Positions 1 through 5,210 of a stretch of DNA of 6,326 nucleotides are shown one piece after another. Source of the stretch: Chloroflexota bacterium. Its GTDB lineage: Bacteria > Chloroflexota > Anaerolineae > Fen-1058. The notes under the pieces are model-generated. The model did not search any database. It was not told the origin of the DNA and saw nothing but the letters and a program-made list of their open reading frames with translations. The DNA is taken from assembly GCA_016219235.1 (NCBI GenBank), contig JACRBO010000667.1, positions 1 to 6,326 of the forward strand. Reading direction: 5' to 3'. The first letter of the stretch is position 1; each line of letters opens with the position of its first letter. Both the position numbers and the translations under genes were made by a program.

Positions 1-546
1 CGCGGTGTTGACGCCGCCGCCTGCGCCCACGATCAACACACGCTCGCCGGCCTGCAATTGTCCGCGTGTGATCAAACTGTGCCACGCGGTCAGGAATACC
101 AGCGAAGCCGCCGCCGCCCGATCGAACGGGAAATCGGCCGGGAGGGCCAGCACGTTCCGATCGGGCACGACGACGTAGTCCGCGTACGTGCCGCGCCGCG
201 TTTCACCCAGCAAACCCCATCGCTCGCACTGATTGTCGAAGCCGCGCGCGCAGAAATCGCACGTGCCATCGCTGAGGTTGCTGTTGATGACGACGCGATC
301 ACCGACGGTCACGTTGGTCACACCAGCGCCGATGGCGCTGATGATGCCCGCGCCGTCCGCGCCGGGGATGTGCGGATAGGTCAGACGGATACCGGGCCAG
401 CCGTTGCGCACCCACACATCCAGCCGGTTCATCGCCGCCGCCGCGATTTTAACTTGCACTTCGCCCGGCCCAGGTTCGGGCGTAGGCATATCTGCGTACT
501 CCAGCACTTCCGAACCGCCGTGATGGTGAAAGAGACTGGCTTTCAT
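1..546 (-). CDS. MDR-family (zinc-type/quinone reductase-like) alcohol dehydrogenase, 3' end cut off by window
   Basis: Probable NAD(P)H-dependent cytosolic oxidoreductase of the medium-chain dehydrogenase/reductase superfamily; the substrate cannot be told. The 182 visible residues are the GroES-like N-terminal domain and the beginning of the Rossmann domain. Seen: start MKASLFHHHGG, then PEPGPGEVQVKI (23-34), NRLDVWVRNGW (40-50), PHIPGADGAG (58-67), a structural-zinc-type loop (92-107), GTYADYVVVP (119-128), AAAASLVFLTAWHSL (144-158) and the nucleotide-binding LIVGAGGGV (171-179), where the window ends. The usual catalytic zinc ligands are absent: the GHE motif is GAD and the catalytic Cys is replaced in NRLD, as I recall for a bacterial MDR subgroup. 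The structural zinc loop keeps three Cys (C96, C99, C107), with Asp93 where the first Cys is expected. ATG at 546 is preferred because GAGG lies 6 nt upstream; in-frame ATGs at 558 and 552 are alternatives. The gene is transcribed away from the kinase-like gene. Confidence 0.9.
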   Translation of the reverse strand, partial: MKASLFHHHGGSEVLEYADMPTPEPGPGEVQVKIAAAAMNRLDVWVRNGWPGIRLTYPHIPGADGAGIISAIGAGVTNVTVGDRVVINSNLSDGTCDFCARGFDNQCERWGLLGETRRGTYADYVVVPDRNVLALPADFPFDRAAAASLVFLTAWHSLITRGQLQAGERVLIVGAGGGVNTA

Positions 547-551
547 AATCA

Positions 552-556
552 TCCTC
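552..556 (-). promoter_or_regulatory. Ribosome binding site of the dehydrogenase gene
   Basis: Read on the minus strand this is GAGGA, with the GAGG core ending 6 nt before the ATG at 546. It decides between three in-frame ATG codons (558, 552, 546): only the ATG at 546 has a Shine-Dalgarno sequence at normal spacing. Confidence 0.6.
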
Positions 557-605
557 ATGAAAGTATTTGGCTCTTCCGAGCCTGGCGGAAATCGATCCCG
601 GCAAC

Positions 606-666
606 GCTCCCGGCGGATTGTCAAATCCGCCGGTATGGCCGATGGATTTGGCAATCCGTCGGGAGC
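606..666. repeat. REP-like palindromic intergenic repeat, copy 1
   Basis: This is a 61-nt near-perfect palindrome. It can fold as one long hairpin: arms 606-633 and 639-666, one mismatch (630/642), three G-T wobbles, loop 634-638. It can also fold as two adjacent hairpins with 4-nt loops: 612-619 with 624-631 (loop GTCA), and 641-648 with 653-660 (loop TGGC). A second copy sharing the cores GGATTGYCAAATCC and GGATTTGGCAATCC lies at 4278-4337. Base changes between the copies preserve pairing: G612-C631 corresponds to A4284-T4303, and A642-T659 corresponds to a C-G pair. The element sits between divergent genes and no T-run follows it on the plus strand. REP/BIME-type intergenic repeats have this form; family membership is inferred. 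Confidence 0.8.
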
Positions 667-703
667 AGTCAACACTAGCCGCGCGTGGCGCCACAGGTAA
701 CGC

Positions 704-727
704 AAAAGATCTTGATAATCATCTTTT
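704..727. promoter_or_regulatory. AT-rich inverted repeat, possible operator
   Basis: A perfect 7-bp inverted repeat, AAAAGAT (704-710) and ATCTTTT (721-727), separated by 10 nt. It lies in the divergent intergenic region about 100 nt upstream of the kinase-like gene and 160 nt upstream of the dehydrogenase gene. The spacing suits a dimeric regulator, but the arms are AT-rich and could arise by chance. A 10-bp perfect palindrome, GTGGCGCCAC, lies just upstream at 685-694. Neither site matches a regulator site that I recognise. Confidence 0.25.
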
Positions 728-787
728 CGACTTGGCGGTTTGGCGTGAGCAAGCCGTTTTGAGTGGAGCCAACGCATTATACTCGAA

Positions 788-816
788 TTGCTTGCCGTCT
801 TTCAAAGTTGTATAAT
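788..816 (+). promoter_or_regulatory. Sigma70-type promoter of the kinase-LysM operon
   Basis: A consensus -10 box TATAAT lies at 811-816, and a partial -35 TTGCTT (3 of 6 to TTGACA) at 788-793 with the optimal 17-nt spacer. Transcription would be expected to start near 823-825, only 2-4 nt before the ATG at 827, giving an almost leaderless mRNA. This agrees with the lack of any Shine-Dalgarno sequence before that ATG. A second -10-like TATACT occurs at 778-783 but has no convincing -35. Confidence 0.55.
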
Positions 817-826
817 CGTGAGCACC

Positions 827-3247
827 ATGTTTGATATTTTGACGCAAGCGATCGAACTCTTGACGCGCCCGCCCGGCGATCTGGTCTTTCATCTGATCGT
901 CCTGTTTGCGCTGGAAGCGATGCTGGGCTTTGCGATGTTGCGCGCGCGCCGCACAGGCTGGTCGCTGCCGCTGCGCCAGTTTGCCATCACGGGCACGGTG
1001 GTGCTGATCGGCCGCCTGGCCCTGATTGTCGTGGCGCTGCTGAGTTTGCAGGGCATTCCGCCCGACGTGGTGCTGGCGACGGCGGTCACACCGCCGCTGG
1101 AACGCGCCATCGATCTGGTCAGCCTGGGTTTTCTGGCGTGGGCGTTTGTGCCGTTGCTGCGCCAACGCGCGCAGTTGGGTGTGGGCTTGCTAATCGTCAA
1201 TTCGATGGCGGCGGCAATTGCCTACGCCGTCATGGCCGGAGAGTGGTGGGCGCAAGCGTCGAACGGCTTGTATCCGGCGACCTCACAAGAGACGATCTGG
1301 CAAGTGTGGTCGCTGGCGATTGCCAGTGTAGCGGCTCTCGCCAGCTCGATCGGCCCGCGACCCCGACACTTGCACCGCGCTGCGGATGCAGTGCAGGTGT
1401 CGGGTGCGGCACTGGCCGCCTTCGTGTTTCTGGCCCTTGGTCATGCTTTGCAATTTGCGCGCCCGCTGGCGGGCACACACATCGCTGCCTGGGTGCGTCT
1501 GGCGCAATTGGCCGCGTATCCGATGTTGGTGGTGGTGGTCTATCAACTTACCGTGATCGATGAAGCGCGCTCGGCGGCCACGCCGGTGGCCGCTGAATCG
1601 ACGATCGCGCCTGCCTTTGACCTTTCCGATCCGCTGTGGCAGGCCACGGCGGCGATTCAGTCGTTGACGCCTAAAGCCGATGTACCACTGACCTTGCAAC
1701 AGATCGCGGCCCGGCTGGCGGCGGTGTTTCAGGCCGATATTGTCGCGATTGGCCTGCGCGCCCCCGACAGTCCTATGATCGAACTGAGCGCGATTCATCA
1801 TCCGGGCGCAGCGCCGTCGCTGGGCGCGCGCCTGGCCGTGAACCAGCAGCCCTCGCTGCAACGCGCGGTTGATCGTGGACATGCGGTGATCGTCAGCAAG
1901 AGCGAAGCCGCACTGGAGCTGGCTGAAGTGTTTGGCCTGATGGGTTCATTCGTGACCGGCCCCCTCCTGGTTGCGCCCTTGATCGACGACACGCAGTCGC
2001 TGGGTCTAGTGCTGCTGGGCAATTCCACCAGCGGCCGCGAGTGGACGACGGTGGATGTGGAGCGCGCCGATGCGGTGTGCGATCGACTGGCTTCGGCTCT
2101 GGCCGTCACGCACTACAGCCGACACCTGGCGGCGCGAGCCGAAGACCTGGAACACGCCGTGCGCAAGATCGAGACCGAGGCCACGCAGCGCCGCCTGGCG
2201 CTGGAAACGGCGTTGCGCACTGCGCAGACCGAAGCGCAAAGCGCCTCGATCCGATTGGCTTCGCTGGCGAAGTTGCAGGAAGAACTCGCTGCGCAGCGCG
2301 GCACAGAAGACGCTCGCTGGCAGCAACAGTTGCAGACTATGGCTGAGGAACGCGCGCGGCTGGAAAGCGCCCTGAACGATCAACAGGCTGAAGTAGCGAG
2401 CCTGACGGTTCTGCAAAACAAATTGGAAGCGCAGATGATCGAAGCGCGCCAGCAACTCGCCGCGCAGGCCGATCAACTGGCGGGCGCCGATCAATCGATC
2501 GAGCGCAGTCAGCCGGTCGAGGGTGAACTTGAGCATCAACGTGAAGTGCTGGCTTCGATCGTGCAGGAACTGCGCACACCCATGACGTCGATCACCGGCT
2601 ACACCGATCTGCTGTTGGGCGAGTCGGTGGGCATTCTGGGTGCGATGCAGCGCCAGTTCTTGCAGCGCGTCAAAGCCAACATCGAGCGTATGGACGGCAT
2701 GCTGGGCGACTTGATCGGCCTGACGGCAATCGATACCGGCCAACTCAAGATCGAGCCGGAACCGGTGGATGTGGCCAAAGCGATCGAGGAAACGGTGATG
2801 GCCGCCGCCGGTCTGATGCGCGAACGCGAACTGTCGGTGCGCATCGAACTGGCAGAGCCGCTGCCGCGCTTGCAGGCCGATCGCGACAGCCTGCACCAGA
2901 TCATCAAGCATTTGTTATCCAATGCCGCGCTGTGCTCGCCCAACAACAGCGAGATTGTGGTGCGCGCACAAGTGCCGGTGGAAATGCCCGATTTTCTATT
3001 GTTTAGCGTGACCGATCGGGGCGGGGGCATCGCGCCGGAAGATCGGCAGCGCGCCTTCAACCGGATGTACCGCGCCGATCATCCGCTGGTGCAGGGCCTG
3101 GGTGAAACGGGCGTCGGGCTGTCTATTTCCAGGACACTCGTTGAAGCGCAGGGCGGCCGCATCTGGGTCGACAGCGAGATGGGCGTCGGCTCGACCTTTA
3201 CGTTTGTGATGCCGCTGAACGCCAATCACAACGGAATGACGGCATGA
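827..3247 (+). CDS. 7-TM, GAF-domain sensor histidine kinase-like protein lacking the phospho-acceptor His
   Basis: Predicted membrane signalling protein of 806 residues. Order: about seven hydrophobic helices (near 20-38, 52-74, 94-112, 116-138, 157-176, 190-208, 226-244), a GAF-like domain (about 265-430), a long Glu/Gln/Ala-rich coiled coil (about 432-570), a HisKA-like dimerisation helix pair (572-638) and a HATPase_c domain (about 684-797). The ATP site looks intact: N-box Asn699 in HLLSNA, G1 box D730-RGGG, F-box region near RAFNRMYR, and G2 box GETGVGLSIS. The H-box reads IVQELRTPMTSI, with Gln580 (codon CAG, 2564-2566) where the phosphorylated His should be. By family knowledge it should therefore not autophosphorylate there; it may be a pseudokinase or allosteric partner, which is inference. 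An upstream TTG at 788 is in frame, but ATG 827 is chosen because the region before it holds the promoter. The gene overlaps the LysM gene by 4 nt. Confidence 0.9.
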   Translation: MFDILTQAIELLTRPPGDLVFHLIVLFALEAMLGFAMLRARRTGWSLPLRQFAITGTVVLIGRLALIVVALLSLQGIPPDVVLATAVTPPLERAIDLVSLGFLAWAFVPLLRQRAQLGVGLLIVNSMAAAIAYAVMAGEWWAQASNGLYPATSQETIWQVWSLAIASVAALASSIGPRPRHLHRAADAVQVSGAALAAFVFLALGHALQFARPLAGTHIAAWVRLAQLAAYPMLVVVVYQLTVIDEARSAATPVAAESTIAPAFDLSDPLWQATAAIQSLTPKADVPLTLQQIAARLAAVFQADIVAIGLRAPDSPMIELSAIHHPGAAPSLGARLAVNQQPSLQRAVDRGHAVIVSKSEAALELAEVFGLMGSFVTGPLLVAPLIDDTQSLGLVLLGNSTSGREWTTVDVERADAVCDRLASALAVTHYSRHLAARAEDLEHAVRKIETEATQRRLALETALRTAQTEAQSASIRLASLAKLQEELAAQRGTEDARWQQQLQTMAEERARLESALNDQQAEVASLTVLQNKLEAQMIEARQQLAAQADQLAGADQSIERSQPVEGELEHQREVLASIVQELRTPMTSITGYTDLLLGESVGILGAMQRQFLQRVKANIERMDGMLGDLIGLTAIDTGQLKIEPEPVDVAKAIEETVMAAAGLMRERELSVRIELAEPLPRLQADRDSLHQIIKHLLSNAALCSPNNSEIVVRAQVPVEMPDFLLFSVTDRGGGIAPEDRQRAFNRMYRADHPLVQGLGETGVGLSISRTLVEAQGGRIWVDSEMGVGSTFTFVMPLNANHNGMTA

Positions 3248-4188
3248 ACCCGCGCGCCGTCTCACAGCCCGTGCAAGCCGTAGCGATCAGCGCGATCGTC
3301 CTGTTGACGTTGCTGAGCGCTTTCATCCTCACGATCAATGATCGTAACCTCAACCCGATCGGCCTCCCCAGCCCGATCGGCACGTTGATGGCCGTCGTCT
3401 TGCATACACCGATCGGGACGCAGGTGGCGCCGCCTAATTCGCTGACTCCGGGCGGCTCGACACCGATCGCAACTGAAACGATCACGCCGACACCCACACC
3501 AACCCTCACCCCGACACCGATGTGTCCGGAGCCGCCCGCCGGCTGGGTGCAGGTCTTTTACAGTCAGGCGCAGACGCCGCTCCCGTTGTTGGCGCAGCAA
3601 TACAACACGACCGTCGATTTGCTAATTCAAGTGAATTGTCTGGATCGGCTGCCGTCGCAGGCCATGCAATGGTTGTACGTGCCGTCGACCGCGCCGACGC
3701 GCGCGCCAACGCGCTACCCGGTCAATTGTTATCCGCCGCCGGGCTGGCCGACTTACATCGTGCAGTGGGGGGATACGCTGTCCAGGCTGTCGGCGCGATA
3801 CAACGTCCCCATCACCTGGCTGATTCAGTACAACTGCCTGACTTCGACGGTGATCTATCAGGGTCAGCGACTGTACGTGCCTTACGCGCTGCCCGCGCCG
3901 ACATGGACGCTGCCCCCGCCCACGCTTACGTGGACGCCGCTGCCATCGCTTACGTGGACACCCACACCGATCGTTGTGACACCGTCAGATACGCCGCCGC
4001 CTACGCCGACGTGGACCCCGCTACCGATTCCGACCGATACGCCGGAGCCACCCGTCACGCCGACTGTCGAAGTGCCACCGACGGCGACGCCCACGCTTGA
4101 ACCGACTGTTACGCTGCCGCCACCGCCCACCGAGACGCCTGTGCTGCCGACGCCGCCAACCTCACCGCTGAGTACGCCGGGGCTGTGA
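3244..4188 (+). CDS. Membrane-anchored protein with two LysM domains and Thr/Pro-rich tail
   Basis: Likely cell-surface glycan- or peptidoglycan-binding protein of 314 residues. An N-terminal hydrophobic segment (about 12-30) without a clear cleavage site suggests a signal anchor. A linker with PIG and TPTPT stretches (37-92) leads to two LysM-like modules. The first (about 94-147) is divergent: the usual V..GDTL start reads QVFYSQAQTPLPLL. The second (about 162-213) is canonical, with YIVQWGDTLSRLSARYNV and QGQRLYVP. Each module has one Cys before a P-P-x-GW motif (C94, C162) and one in an NCL motif (C132, C198), so one disulfide per module is plausible. Residues 214-314 are an extended Thr/Pro/Trp-containing tail (TWTP repeats), probably disordered and able to span cell-wall material. 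The ATG overlaps the kinase-like stop (ATGA), implying translational coupling; only a weak GGA lies upstream. No catalytic domain is seen. This architecture is common in Chloroflexota. Confidence 0.9.
   Translation: MNPRAVSQPVQAVAISAIVLLTLLSAFILTINDRNLNPIGLPSPIGTLMAVVLHTPIGTQVAPPNSLTPGGSTPIATETITPTPTPTLTPTPMCPEPPAGWVQVFYSQAQTPLPLLAQQYNTTVDLLIQVNCLDRLPSQAMQWLYVPSTAPTRAPTRYPVNCYPPPGWPTYIVQWGDTLSRLSARYNVPITWLIQYNCLTSTVIYQGQRLYVPYALPAPTWTLPPPTLTWTPLPSLTWTPTPIVVTPSDTPPPTPTWTPLPIPTDTPEPPVTPTVEVPPTATPTLEPTVTLPPPPTETPVLPTPPTSPLSTPGL
3923..3959 (+). repeat. Short direct repeat within the TWTP-coding tail
   Basis: The 13-nt word CGCTTACGTGGAC occurs at 3923-3935 and again at 3947-3959, a 24-nt period (eight codons, LTWTP-type unit). 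Related codons continue on both sides (TWTL, TWTP). The Thr/Pro tail appears to have grown, at least partly, by short tandem duplication. Confidence 0.6.
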
Positions 4189-4277
4189 AACCGACGGCGT
4201 GTCCCAAAGGGAGGCTGCGTACGGAGCCTTCGCTGCTGTCAGATTATTCAGGTTAACTTTGATTAGTTTACATGGTT

Positions 4278-4337
4278 GCTCACAGCGGATTGCCAAATCC
4301 GCTGAATTTCCGCTGGATTTGGCAATCCAGCGGGAGC
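4278..4337. repeat. REP-like palindromic intergenic repeat, copy 2
   Basis: Second copy of the element at 606-666. It forms two adjacent perfect 9-bp hairpins with 4-nt loops: 4283-4291 with 4296-4304 (loop GCCA), and 4311-4319 with 4324-4332 (loop TGGC). Alternatively the two 14-bp cores, 4287-4300 and 4315-4328, pair perfectly with each other as one large hairpin. It ends in GGGAGC like copy 1. Two copies in 6.3 kb, both intergenic, suggest a dispersed genomic repeat, though only two are visible here. Confidence 0.8.
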
Positions 4338-4342
4338 GTTTT
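4278..4342 (+). terminator. Possible intrinsic terminator of the kinase-LysM operon (uses REP copy 2)
   Basis: The strong hairpin of the REP-like element is followed after GGGAGCG by TTTT (4339-4342). It lies 90 nt past the LysM stop and about 60 nt before the EcsC start. The T-run is short, so termination would be partial at best, and read-through into the EcsC gene is possible. Copy 1 lacks a T-run, so termination is not a general property of the repeat. Confidence 0.35.
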
Positions 4343-4390
4343 AGTAAAGTGATTTCAGCTAATTTGAATAGGAATTGCGCGCAAGGTTGT

Positions 4391-4394
4391 AAGG
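4391..4394 (+). promoter_or_regulatory. Ribosome binding site of the EcsC-family gene
   Basis: AAGG lies 7 nt before the ATG at 4402. It is the only Shine-Dalgarno-like sequence nearby and supports that start. The AT-richer stretch 4338-4380 between the repeat and this site may hold a promoter, but no clear -35/-10 pair can be named. Confidence 0.45.
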
Positions 4395-4401
4395 TTGCAC
4401 T

Positions 4402-5127
4402 ATGAACGTCCGCCAGAAAGTAACTGATCAGCTGTATCACACGTTGGAACTGGCCGTGGTGAAGGGCACAGGCGTAGTGCCTTTTGTCAAGCCTGATGTC
4501 GACGACATCGTGGCGCGCGTCAACGATCTATCGGGTCGTACGCTGAATCTGCGCCAGCCGATCGATTTTTTCGACGAGCGGCTGGGCATCGCAGTGCTCG
4601 ATCACGTCGCGAGGGATTACACGCGTAAAGCGCAGCTGTTGGCGGCGACGGCGGGCGCGGGCGCTGGTTCGATCGGGATTCCCGGCATCGCGCTGGATGT
4701 GCCGATGCTGGTGGCGGCGACCGTGGGCTTGGTGCGGCGGCACGCGCTCACGTATGGTTTCACCGAGATCGAAGACAAGCGCGGCGAAGCAGTACCGCTA
4801 CTGCTGGCGTTGGGCGCGTCCATCGGCGCGGAGATCACCATCGATCAGATCGCGCCGCGCCTGGCGCAAAAAGTGGGCGTGGAGGTTGGTGGAAAACTGG
4901 TGGAGCGCTATTTGCTGAAACGCATTTCCGAACAGTTAGCGGCCAAGATCGTGACGAGCTGGCTGCCGCGCGCTGTGCCCATCATCGGAGCGGCTACGTC
5001 GGCGGCGCTGGATTATGCCTTCCTGCGCATGATCGGTTGGCGATCGAGCCGGCACTATCACGCGCAGCACGTATTTGTGCGAGGGCAGAGGGCGAGCCAG
5101 CGATCAGGCGAGTTGGTGAGTGCGTGA
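4402..5127 (+). CDS. EcsC family protein
   Basis: A 241-residue protein that I recognise as EcsC-like from its overall pattern. An amphipathic N-terminal part leads to a Gly/Ala-rich hydrophobic segment (about 77-112) with GIPGIALDVPML, then VRRHALTYGF (111-120), a helical LLLALGASIGAEI region (132-145), and a C-terminal hydrophobic AVPIIGAATSAALDYAF (191-207). In the EcsC family this last part commonly reads like IPVVGA...NYAF. The name comes from Bacillus subtilis EcsC, encoded with the EcsAB ABC transporter, but the biochemical role of most family members is unknown, and no transporter gene lies here. The protein probably associates with the membrane. It follows the LysM gene in the same direction after 213 nt that include a possible terminator, so it may be a separate transcription unit. 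The C-terminal 30 residues are basic and unconserved-looking. Confidence 0.8.
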   Translation: MNVRQKVTDQLYHTLELAVVKGTGVVPFVKPDVDDIVARVNDLSGRTLNLRQPIDFFDERLGIAVLDHVARDYTRKAQLLAATAGAGAGSIGIPGIALDVPMLVAATVGLVRRHALTYGFTEIEDKRGEAVPLLLALGASIGAEITIDQIAPRLAQKVGVEVGGKLVERYLLKRISEQLAAKIVTSWLPRAVPIIGAATSAALDYAFLRMIGWRSSRHYHAQHVFVRGQRASQRSGELVSA

Positions 5128-5155
5128 AGCGCCAGGCGTAAGAAGCAGTACGGAT

Positions 5156-5178
5156 AATCGGCGGTGGCTTCAGCCGTT
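5156..5178. terminator. Weak hairpin between convergent genes
   Basis: In the 83-nt gap between the EcsC and patatin stops, CGGC (5159-5162) can pair with GCCG (5173-5176), extended by AA/TT across one bulged base. The loop is about 10 nt. TTAATCGCGTTAAAA follows, with no true T-run on either strand. It may serve both convergent genes, but the structure is weak. Confidence 0.2.
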
Positions 5179-5210
5179 AATCGCGTTAAAACCTCGATGA
5201 GTCTCTTTAC

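Noticed and set aside
606..666. CRISPR array or att site formed by the repeated palindromes
   Set aside because: The two copies are 3.6 kb apart, have no spacers or regular periodicity, and no cas or integrase gene is present.
58..678. 206-residue plus-strand open frame across the dehydrogenase gene
   Set aside because: It lies opposite the clearly recognisable MDR coding sequence and through the palindromic repeat, and has no family-like motifs.
788..826. Start of the kinase-like gene at TTG 788 (13 extra residues)
   Set aside because: The stretch contains the TATAAT promoter, has no Shine-Dalgarno, and the added residues are not needed for the first membrane helix. ATG 827 is better supported.
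2006..2911. 300-residue minus-strand open frame opposite the kinase-like gene
   Set aside because: It is antisense to the coiled-coil and HisKA coding region, has a His/Arg/Gln-rich composition typical of a GC-skewed shadow frame, and shows no recognisable motifs.
3522..4100. Long plus-strand open frame of about 190 residues inside the LysM gene
   Set aside because: It is a shifted reading of the Thr/Pro-rich GC-rich codons. It is Ala/Arg/Asp-rich with no domain pattern, while the LysM frame shows clear motifs.
4202..4230. Hairpins TCCC-AAA-GGGA and AGGCT...AGCCT just after the LysM stop as a terminator
   Set aside because: Stems of 4-5 bp compete with each other and no T-run follows; the larger structure at 4278-4337 is the better candidate.
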